Assembly (NCBI GenBank): GCA_019420545.1
Contig: JAHZGZ010000149.1
Span: 1,365 to 14,512 of the forward strand
Direction: 5' to 3'
Source: Bacteroidales bacterium
Lineage (GTDB): Bacteria > Bacteroidota > Bacteroidia > Bacteroidales > Muribaculaceae
Length of the DNA: 13,148 nt
Each line of letters opens with the position of its first letter. The stretch's first letter is position 1. The notes below the pieces were generated by a model. It ran no database searches, had not been told where the DNA came from, and saw only the letters and a list, made by a program, of their open reading frames with translations. Below are positions 1-5,052 of this stretch, one piece after another. A program made the translations under genes and the position numbers.

Positions 1-1
1 A

Positions 2-202
2 GCTTCAAAGCTTGAAGATGCTCCCTGGCCCGCAACCAAAGAGGAGCTTATCGACTATGCCATGCGTTCAGGAGCTCCCCTCGAAGTAATTGAAAACCTT
101 CAGGAAATGGAGGACGAGGGCGACACCTACGAATGCATCGAGGACATCTGGCCCGACTACCCCTCCAAAGAAGACTTCTTCTTCAACGAGGACGAGTATT
201 AA
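2..202 (+). CDS. DUF2795 family protein, 3' part (5' end outside window)
   Basis: The frame is open from base 2 to the TAA at 200-202 and gives the last 66 residues of a small acidic protein. The visible part includes PWPATKEELIDYAMRSGAP, then EVIENLQEMEDEGDTYE, and ends in FFFNEDEY. This pattern matches the short (about 75 aa) DUF2795 proteins common in Bacteroidales, so only a few N-terminal residues should be missing. There is no signal peptide in the visible part and the protein is probably cytoplasmic. Its function is not established and I do not assign one. A strong hairpin terminator follows 42 nt downstream, so the gene ends its transcription unit. Confidence 0.85.
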   Translation, partial: ASKLEDAPWPATKEELIDYAMRSGAPLEVIENLQEMEDEGDTYECIEDIWPDYPSKEDFFFNEDEY

Positions 203-244
203 TATAAAATCCGCCCGATTTTAAGACATAAACAACTAATACAT

Positions 245-287
245 AAGCGATTGACAAGCGACGAAATAAACTTGTCAATCGCTTTTT
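245..287 (+). terminator. Intrinsic terminator after the DUF2795 gene
   Basis: Arms at 245-258 and 271-284 pair perfectly over 14 bp (AAGCGATTGACAAG with its reverse complement) around a 12-nt loop. The right arm runs into a T tract at 283-287. The T run lies on the plus-strand side, so it ends plus-strand transcription. Confidence 0.85.
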
Positions 288-388
288 GTATCCTTTTACC
301 GCAAAATATGGCCGTTGAGAGGTAGAAAGTTACAAATGGCTTTTAGAATATACTTGTATAAACGCATTCTTTCTTCCGAGATTTGTGA
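288..388. other. Short non-coding AT-rich spacer
   Basis: No supported gene lies between the terminator and the fragment that begins at 389. The only structure I see is a small imperfectly placed inverted repeat just beyond it (CCGAGAT at 376-382, ATCTCGG at 391-397, 8-nt loop), which straddles the point where the relaxase-like fragment becomes open. It has no T tract and no clear role. Confidence 0.4.
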
Positions 389-610
389 GTATCTCGGATT
401 CTGAAATGCGCGATGTATCTGTTCGTTGGCTATATCGACGGCGCAACCCAGTTCGCCCAGTCATGCGGAGGTGGAGGCACCTCATCAGACCTCCCATGGG
501 ACCGCAACCCGGATGAAGACGACCGCCGCTTCGCCTACCGCTGCATGATGCAAGCACATAAGATGCTGAAACCAACTCAGCCGAAACGAAATATGAATGG
601 AAGAAGATGA
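389..610 (+). pseudogene. Fragment resembling the C-terminal tail of a Bacteroidetes mobilization relaxase
   Basis: The frame is open from just after a TGA at 386-388 to the TGA at 608-610. The first ATG is at 413, giving 65 codons. Its product contains ATQFAQSCGGGG, then SSDLPWDRNPDEDDRRFAYR, then a Cys/Met/Lys-rich end with HKMLKP. The pattern of a hydrophobic stretch, CGGGG, a DLPW/WGR-like segment, an acidic DEDD run and a final RRC..A..M.KP is what I recall at the very C-terminus of relaxase/mobilization nuclease proteins on Bacteroidales mobile elements. The nuclease domain is absent upstream. It is most likely a decayed remnant, although a small expressed ORF cannot be excluded. It points toward the end of the minus-strand hydrolase gene. 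The family assignment is from memory and is tentative. Confidence 0.4.
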
Positions 611-647
611 GAGTTATTACGTTTCTTATGATGGGTATATTCGCTGA

Positions 648-1538
648 TCACTTCAATATCTTGAATGATGCAACGGTGCCATCATTATATATTAATCGTT
701 CAATATAAAAGCCTTTGCATGGAGACTCGGATAATTTTCGGCCATCAAGAGAGAAGTAATGTATTGATTTTACAATCTTATCATCTGCCATTGGGTTTTC
801 AATGCCTGAAGAATTACGTCTGTGTCCGAATATCCAATCGAGGCGTTCCGTGGTATAACTCTGAATGCATGTTACTTCATGAGTCCAGCCTTCTTCTATG
901 TCAAATCTGGTAATAGCACCCCGGGCGTTCAGTTCATCGATAAAATCTGATGCTGTTTCAACGCTCATAATCCGGTCTGATGTTCCCATTACTGTATATA
1001 TGGGAGTCGTTGCCACATTGTCAGCATCACACTTTGACGGATTGCCGGCGACAGGCATGGCTGCGGAGAACAGACGAGGATATGCAGAAAGCATACTCCA
1101 TGTTCCGGTTCCACCCATCGAACCGCCAAAAATATAGATGTCGGTATTGTCTAACGATTCTGAGAGGATGTACCTGTCAATCAAAGCCTTCAGGACTCCA
1201 AGCATCGGACCGCCCCACGATTTGTCAGAAGGACATTGAGGAACAAGATAGACCGCATTGAGTTGTTTAAAATCAAGATAGTTTGCGATACTGTCAATGC
1301 CGGCTTCTTTCATCTGGGTATCATTGTCGTTTCCTTTACTTGAACCGCCATGCAGGTAAATCACAAGTACCTGATTGCCCATGTCGTTTGTATGTGCGAC
1401 TCTGTATGGCATTTCAATTCCTGCTGACACAATTTTATCTGCTTCAAAAACCAAATTATTCTCTGATTTACCCTCACCCACGCAGAAAAGGATGCCGATT
1501 AACGACATCCAGATCCGGAAGATTTTTCCAGTGTTCAT
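648..1538 (-). CDS. Secreted alpha/beta hydrolase (esterase/prolyl-oligopeptidase-like) with T9SS-like C-terminal tail
   Basis: A 296-aa protein with an N-terminal Sec signal peptide (hydrophobic core about residues 7-20) and no clear lipobox. The alpha/beta-hydrolase fold shows in an oxyanion-type YLHGG at 61-65, the nucleophile elbow GGSMGG with Ser140, Asp188 in GTSDR and His220 in WTHE, a complete and correctly ordered Ser-Asp-His triad. This layout is usual for phospholipase/carboxylesterase-type and PHB-depolymerase-like esterases and for prolyl oligopeptidase-related peptidases; the substrate is unknown. Residues about 254-296 (YFSLDGRKL, then KGFYIERL, then NDGTVASFKILK) look like a short Por/T9SS sorting domain, which would place the enzyme outside the cell or on its surface. 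It is the last gene of the ECF operon, starting 8 nt after the Spy-like gene. No convincing terminator follows before the convergent relaxase fragment. Confidence 0.8.
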   Translation of the reverse strand: MNTGKIFRIWMSLIGILFCVGEGKSENNLVFEADKIVSAGIEMPYRVAHTNDMGNQVLVIYLHGGSSKGNDNDTQMKEAGIDSIANYLDFKQLNAVYLVPQCPSDKSWGGPMLGVLKALIDRYILSESLDNTDIYIFGGSMGGTGTWSMLSAYPRLFSAAMPVAGNPSKCDADNVATTPIYTVMGTSDRIMSVETASDFIDELNARGAITRFDIEEGWTHEVTCIQSYTTERLDWIFGHRRNSSGIENPMADDKIVKSIHYFSLDGRKLSESPCKGFYIERLIYNDGTVASFKILK

Positions 1539-1546
1539 GTTATTAT

Positions 1547-1963
1547 CTATCTGCGATTTCTATGATTCTTTCGTTTGTCGGTGCCCTTACCCATTCTGTC
1601 CAGGAGCTTCTTTTCAAGCTTATAAGCCTTGTCAATCTGCTGTTCGGAAAGGAACCCGCTGTAAATATGATAGTATTTTTTTCGCAGGTCGAGAATCTTC
1701 TGGCTGCGATCAAGGCGCTGCTCGGTGGTCAGTCCCTTACGGGGGCCAAGTGCCCAGATTTCGCGCTGGTACTGACAATAGGTTTCCACATATTTATTGG
1801 TGGTCGGTTCGTCAAGAGCAAGTTCATGTGCGATATACTGTGCCTGCTTGGTAGCCAGCTCTTCACGTGACAATCGTTGACCGCTATTGTTCTGTGCTAC
1901 TGCTGTTGCTCCACTTGCCACAATCATGATGGCAATAAGGATAACTCGGAATAACTGTTTCAT
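1547..1963 (-). CDS. Spy/CpxP-like periplasmic protein
   Basis: A 138-aa protein with a clean Sec signal peptide (hydrophobic residues 5-20, likely cleavage after AVA at about 23). The mature part is charged and predicted helical. It carries LTTEQ at 78-82 and the related LSEQQ at 105-109, the paired LTxxQ-type motifs of the Spy/CpxP family of periplasmic chaperones and stress sensors. The C-terminus is strongly basic (KRKNHRNRR). It sits 10 nt after the anti-sigma-like gene and 8 nt before the hydrolase, so it is probably a product of the sigma-controlled operon. In enterobacteria Spy and CpxP bind unfolded proteins or modulate an envelope sensor; a similar role here is inference. Confidence 0.65.
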   Translation of the reverse strand: MKQLFRVILIAIMIVASGATAVAQNNSGQRLSREELATKQAQYIAHELALDEPTTNKYVETYCQYQREIWALGPRKGLTTEQRLDRSQKILDLRKKYYHIYSGFLSEQQIDKAYKLEKKLLDRMGKGTDKRKNHRNRR

Positions 1964-1973
1964 AATTCATTTG

Positions 1974-2306
1974 TTATTGTATTTGGTTTAGAAAAAAATC
2001 CTCGTGGTATATTTCGACAAGATATTCCTGATCGGCTTCGCTCAGATTGCCGAATGCAAGGTCTATCTGTGTCAACGGGTCATTTTGCACTGCCGACAGG
2101 GGTCTTATCATCAACAATAATGCGACGCTTGCCGCTGCTGCAATCCCGCCGATTGAACTCCATCGGAGAATCCGACGTTTGCGCATATTCTGTCTGTCTT
2201 TTTTCAATGTGGTGAAAACATGAGCTTCCATTTCACCGAAAGTCTTCTCCGGCATCGTGTATGGCATCCGTTTCCCAATATCGTTGAAATCAAATTTTTG
2301 AGCCAT
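1974..2306 (-). CDS. Small single-pass membrane protein, putative anti-sigma factor
   Basis: A 110-aa protein with a soluble basic N-terminus, one transmembrane helix at about residues 50-67 (GGIAAAASVALLLMI) and a short acidic extracytoplasmic tail (EADQEYLVEIYHEDFF). The N-terminal segment (IGKRMPYTMPEKTFGEMEAH) resembles one often seen in short Bacteroidales membrane proteins encoded directly after ECF sigma factors. It starts 11 nt downstream of the sigma gene. Position and topology fit a sigma-sequestering inner-membrane protein, with residues 1-48 facing the cytoplasm. It lacks the zinc-coordinating HxxxCxxC motif of ZAS anti-sigma factors, and is shorter than FecR-type proteins. The function is inferred from context. 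Confidence 0.6.
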   Translation of the reverse strand: MAQKFDFNDIGKRMPYTMPEKTFGEMEAHVFTTLKKDRQNMRKRRILRWSSIGGIAAAASVALLLMIRPLSAVQNDPLTQIDLAFGNLSEADQEYLVEIYHEDFFLNQIQ

Positions 2307-2317
2307 TATAATATTTT

Positions 2318-2851
2318 TTAAGCATTCATATATTTGACTATCTTTTCCTTGGCAATATGATAGCTCGCCTTGACACTTGATGGAGTTGAACCGATTATGT
2401 TGGCAATCTCCTCATATTCAAGTTCGTCGTAATATCGCAGGTTGAATGTCAGTTGTTGTTTGGTCGGCAAAGAAAGGATTGCGTTCTGCAGTTTCACAGC
2501 CTCGATATCCGTATAATTGACATATTCCTCATCTGCTATCGTTCTCGCCTCCGACGAATCGTTGTCTTCAAGGGAGATTATGTTATCACGCCGTTTGCCA
2601 ATCAGCCTGAGGGCTTCATTGGTGGCAATACGATAAATCCATACATTAAGAGAACTGTCGCCCTTGAATCTATCGATTGACCGAAATATGCGGATAAATG
2701 TTTCCTGTGTAGCATCCTGTGCATCAGAATGATGTATCACCAGACGCCGGATATGCCAATACACAGTTTCCCATTTTTCTTTCATCAGGATACGGAAACC
2801 TGATTCGGAATCATGCCGGATTGCATTGATTAATTCAGCATCGTCAGTCAT
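2318..2851 (-). CDS. ECF-family RNA polymerase sigma factor (sigma-70 family)
   Basis: A 177-aa protein with the two-domain architecture of group 4 sigma factors. Region 2 spans about residues 18-85, including DAQDATQETFIRIFRSIDRF and the promoter-melting part (NVWIYRIATNEALRLI). Region 4 spans about 122-175 (LSLPTKQQLTFNLRYYDEL, then EEIANIIGSTPSSVKASYHI), the helix-turn-helix that reads the -35 element. The linker (about 90-118) is acidic. Its ATG overlaps the TGA of the upstream His-rich lipoprotein gene as ATGA (2848-2851), which suggests translational coupling, and the anti-sigma-like gene follows at 11 nt. It probably drives its own operon. No SusC with an STN signalling domain is present in the window, so direct control of the nearby PUL is not supported. 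Confidence 0.92.
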   Translation of the reverse strand: MTDDAELINAIRHDSESGFRILMKEKWETVYWHIRRLVIHHSDAQDATQETFIRIFRSIDRFKGDSSLNVWIYRIATNEALRLIGKRRDNIISLEDNDSSEARTIADEEYVNYTDIEAVKLQNAILSLPTKQQLTFNLRYYDELEYEEIANIIGSTPSSVKASYHIAKEKIVKYMNA

Positions 2852-3231
2852 GAGCTTGCGCCAGGCATAATATAGAATTTCTTTTTACCTTCAACGATTG
2901 ACAGGATAGGAATATTTCTATCCAGGACAAAGGCGTCAAGTTCCGCCTCTGCCGCATCCTTGTTGAGCGATGTTATTTTCGCATATTGCTTGACTGTGAG
3001 TCGGGAGTTAGTGTTCAGATATGCCAACGCCATTGCCAGCCTTTCTTTCTGGCTGAATCGGTTGCTTACATGCTGCGTAACAAGATGATGATATATCGGA
3101 GTAGGAATGGCAATAACACGTGTCGGATGATGGATGTGATGAAGATGAGGACGATGTGCGTCTGCATGATTGCACCCTACAACTATTAAAGTTCCGACTG
3201 CCATTATTTTCAATTTTGAGCTGATGTTCAT
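2848..3231 (-). CDS. His-rich lipoprotein with winged-helix-like C-terminal region
   Basis: A 127-aa protein and the first gene of the ECF operon. Residues 1-20 form a lipoprotein signal peptide with the lipobox VVGC (Cys20). Residues 22-54 hold ten histidines (HADAHRPHLHHIHHP and YHHLVTQH), a possible metal-binding segment. Residues about 57-122 (RLAMALAYLNTNSRLTVKQY, then KDAAEAELDAF, then a beta-hairpin ending KKKFYIM) look like a small winged helix, the fold more usually found in cytoplasmic DNA-binding proteins. I recall similar uncharacterised proteins in Bacteroidales beside ECF sigma genes. As an exported protein it could sense metal or envelope state and signal to the anti-sigma-like protein; this is inference. 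If the signal peptide is not used, it could instead be a cytoplasmic regulator. Confidence 0.7.
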   Translation of the reverse strand: MNISSKLKIMAVGTLIVVGCNHADAHRPHLHHIHHPTRVIAIPTPIYHHLVTQHVSNRFSQKERLAMALAYLNTNSRLTVKQYAKITSLNKDAAEAELDAFVLDRNIPILSIVEGKKKFYIMPGASS

Positions 3232-3472
3232 AACTTCATTTATTTTTGCGTTCTATATATATGACCTGGGCAAACATCAGCCGTCAAAAACAAGTATCAA
3301 TTTTTTCCTAAAATTAAACAAGCTCTAAATATTGATTGAAGGTGTTCTTGACAGGAGAGTTCTGTGGTGTCGGTTCGATGAGCCGGATATGACAAATTTC
3401 CATTTGAAGAATAAGCTCTTATTCTTCAAATGGAAATTTGTCATGAGTTATGAATGCTCGCGACGGCCTTTA
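3232..3472. other. Upstream region of the ECF operon and downstream region of the serine hydrolase gene
   Basis: The 241-nt gap holds the large palindrome at 3389-3444, described separately. The part next to the operon start (3232-3330) is AT-rich and should contain its promoter. On the minus strand I can find only a weak match to the Bacteroidetes housekeeping pattern (ATTG, 19 nt, GATGTTTG). An ECF-type promoter is equally possible but has no consensus I can recognise. Confidence 0.4.
3389..3444. repeat. Perfect 27-bp inverted repeat with a 2-nt centre
   Basis: Bases 3389-3415 are the exact reverse complement of 3418-3444, separated only by CT at 3416-3417. The arms are AT-rich (ATGACAAATTTCC at the outer end, GAATAAG at the centre). 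Transcribed in either direction the repeat forms a 27-bp uninterrupted hairpin. It begins 28 nt after the stop codon of the serine hydrolase gene, where a transcript end would be expected, but no T tract follows it on either strand. It could be a factor-dependent or processing-type 3' end, or a relic of a small palindromic element. Confidence 0.9.
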
Positions 3473-4696
3473 TTACCGTGTGTAGTTTTTCGCGCGGAAG
3501 AGGCTGTCGATGCCGGCGGTGACCGCGCGGGTATCCCAGTCGGCGCGGTTGGCGAAGACGATGTAGTGGATACGTTTATCGGGCCATGTGCCTTCGACTA
3601 TCGAGTAGCCACCGTTGGTGTTCATGTGGTAGCTTTTGAGCGGGAATCCCGGTTCGAGACGTAATGCTGTGCCCAGGCCGAACGAAACCATCGGTATGTC
3701 GGTAGGTACATAGGGTGTATCCTTTTCACGGATTGATGAATCGGAGATTATTTTGTTGGAATACAGCGCTGTATTCCAGCGCATGAAGTCGCGGGCTGAT
3801 GTGTAGACTCCCCGGTCGGCGCGCGTCAGGAAGAACGGTGCTTCACCGAGATCATACTCCTCCCACTTGCCGTCGTCGCTGCGGAATATCAGTGGCGACG
3901 GCTTTCCGGTGGCTTGGCGGTAGGCATGTGCTGTCTTTGGCAGCTCTGTCTCGTAGGTATAGTAGAATGCCTCTTTCATGCCGGCCGGGCGGAAAATGTT
4001 GGCTGTCATCCACTCCTCGAACGGCATGCCTGTGATGCGCTCGATAAGTGGCGCTACGAGTATATAGGCCGGATCCTGACGCTCGTAGTGTGTGCCCGGC
4101 TCAAATTCGGTGGCTGTAAGGTTTTTGAACGACAGGATATGCTCGTCCTCGTCGCCATACAGGGCATAATCTTTGCGCAGGGCGAACACCGTGTGGTTCG
4201 AAGCCTGATACTTGGTCCATTCCTTCCGGTTGCGCGGACGCAGATCGGGCAGTCCTGAGCTGTGGGTAAGGATATGGCGTATAGTAATTTTGTCAAAGAT
4301 TTCGTGGTTGAATTCGGGGAAATACTTCGACAGGCTGTCGTCAAGCGACAGACGGCCCTCTTCGGCGAGTTTCAGAAGGGCGGCTGTGGTAAATATTTTT
4401 GATGCCGACGACAGGTTGAACAGCGTGCTGTCGGTAATTGGTTCCATAGTCTGGAGGTCGGCAACGCCAAAGGCATGGCTATATATAATGGTGTCGTTGC
4501 GCATAACCATGGCTATGCCGCCGGGACCTTCTTCATCAGGGAAAATTTCAGAAAAGAGTGAGTCAAGACCGGCCGTGACGGCACACGGGGGAAGCTGGCT
4601 GCCGGACACGGTCTTGGAATGGCAGGAATACAAGGCCGACAAGACCACAGCCGCGGCAAGTGCCATGCGGCATATATTCGAGATAATTCGGTACAT
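3473..4696 (-). CDS. Serine beta-lactamase/PBP-like lipoprotein with altered active site
   Basis: A 407-aa protein of the beta-lactamase/class C-like family (PF00144, MEROPS S12 type). The N-terminus is a signal peptide with a lipobox-like ALYSC (Cys25), so it is probably an envelope lipoprotein. The nucleophile motif SxxK is S97-A-S-K100. The helix-rich core continues with HILTHSSGLPDLRPR at 141-155 and EPGTHYERQDPAYILVAPLI at 199-218. In relatives the latter place reads PGT..YSN..Y, but here a gapless alignment puts RQD (206-208) at YxN, so the usual catalytic Tyr is absent or shifted to Tyr204. The third motif (HTG/KTG) aligns with H357-M-N. It may be a D,D-peptidase/esterase with changed chemistry or a non-catalytic paralogue. 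The gene appears monocistronic, with a promoter element about 77 nt upstream. Confidence 0.85.
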   Translation of the reverse strand: MYRIISNICRMALAAAVVLSALYSCHSKTVSGSQLPPCAVTAGLDSLFSEIFPDEEGPGGIAMVMRNDTIIYSHAFGVADLQTMEPITDSTLFNLSSASKIFTTAALLKLAEEGRLSLDDSLSKYFPEFNHEIFDKITIRHILTHSSGLPDLRPRNRKEWTKYQASNHTVFALRKDYALYGDEDEHILSFKNLTATEFEPGTHYERQDPAYILVAPLIERITGMPFEEWMTANIFRPAGMKEAFYYTYETELPKTAHAYRQATGKPSPLIFRSDDGKWEEYDLGEAPFFLTRADRGVYTSARDFMRWNTALYSNKIISDSSIREKDTPYVPTDIPMVSFGLGTALRLEPGFPLKSYHMNTNGGYSIVEGTWPDKRIHYIVFANRADWDTRAVTAGIDSLFRAKNYTR

Positions 4697-4772
4697 CGTT
4701 CGTTGTGTGATTTATGTATTGGCTGGAGAAACAAGTGCGCCATGCGCTCCTTGCCACGGTGACTGAACAATG

Positions 4773-4780
4773 CAAAAGTA
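4773..4780 (-). promoter_or_regulatory. Bacteroidetes -7 element for the serine hydrolase gene
   Basis: The minus strand reads TACTTTTG, an exact match to the Bacteroidetes -7 consensus TAnnTTTG. I see no clear TTTG at the -33 position. Transcription would begin near 4766, giving a leader of about 70 nt before the ATG at 4696. Confidence 0.45.
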
Positions 4781-4925
4781 AAAGATAAACTTGTGGTGCG
4801 TATACCGTTAATCAAAATTTAAATAATTTGTAGCAGTATTGTAAACGATATTTAGAACGTGTGACGGCATATGGCTTTCAAACTCGGGCTGATTGGCAGA
4901 CGAATTCCGATAGTCACATATGAAT

Positions 4926-5007
4926 AAAAAACGGAGCTGTTTGTCGCAGTTATATTCTTGTCGCTTAAACGCTACGCAAATATATTGCGCTAAAACAGCT
5001 CCGTTTT
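4926..5007 (-). terminator. Long-loop terminator of the GH28/GH28-GH26 operon
   Basis: Bases 4928-4942 and 4993-5007 pair perfectly over 15 bp (the core on the minus strand is AACGGAGCTGTTT with AAACAGCTCCGTT). On the minus strand the second arm is followed by a T run (complement of A at 4926-4931). It lies 46 nt past the stop of the GH28-GH26 gene. The 50-nt loop is unusually large and itself has a short inverted repeat (CGCAA/TTGCG, minus strand). Confidence 0.7.
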
Positions 5008-5052
5008 GTTTGTGTGTCCCTAAATTATTTAGAAACCGCTTCTTTGGTCGGA

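Larger units (their letters stand above)
4697..5052. other. 356-nt non-coding region between the serine hydrolase gene and the PUL
   Basis: It contains the promoter element of the serine hydrolase gene (4773-4780) and the terminator of the PUL hydrolase operon (4926-5007). The stretch between them (4800-4920) is AT-rich. It carries CATATG twice (4869-4874 and 4917-4922 approximately) but no gene, RNA or repeat that I can support. Confidence 0.6.

Noticed and set aside
376..397. Inverted repeat CCGAGAT / ATCTCGG as a terminator or attachment site
   Set aside because: It has only 7 bp and an 8-nt loop, with no T tract and no second copy in the window; too weak for a separate functional call.
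1283..1870. Plus-strand frames of 159-195 codons opposite the hydrolase and Spy-like genes
   Set aside because: They cross the boundary between two real minus-strand genes, and their products show no coherent fold or motif.
2318..2851. The ECF sigma and anti-sigma-like pair as the direct regulator of the PUL
   Set aside because: Such control normally needs a FecR-type anti-sigma and a SusC with an STN domain. This SusC starts directly with the carboxypeptidase-like domain, and the units are separated by an unrelated gene and a terminator.
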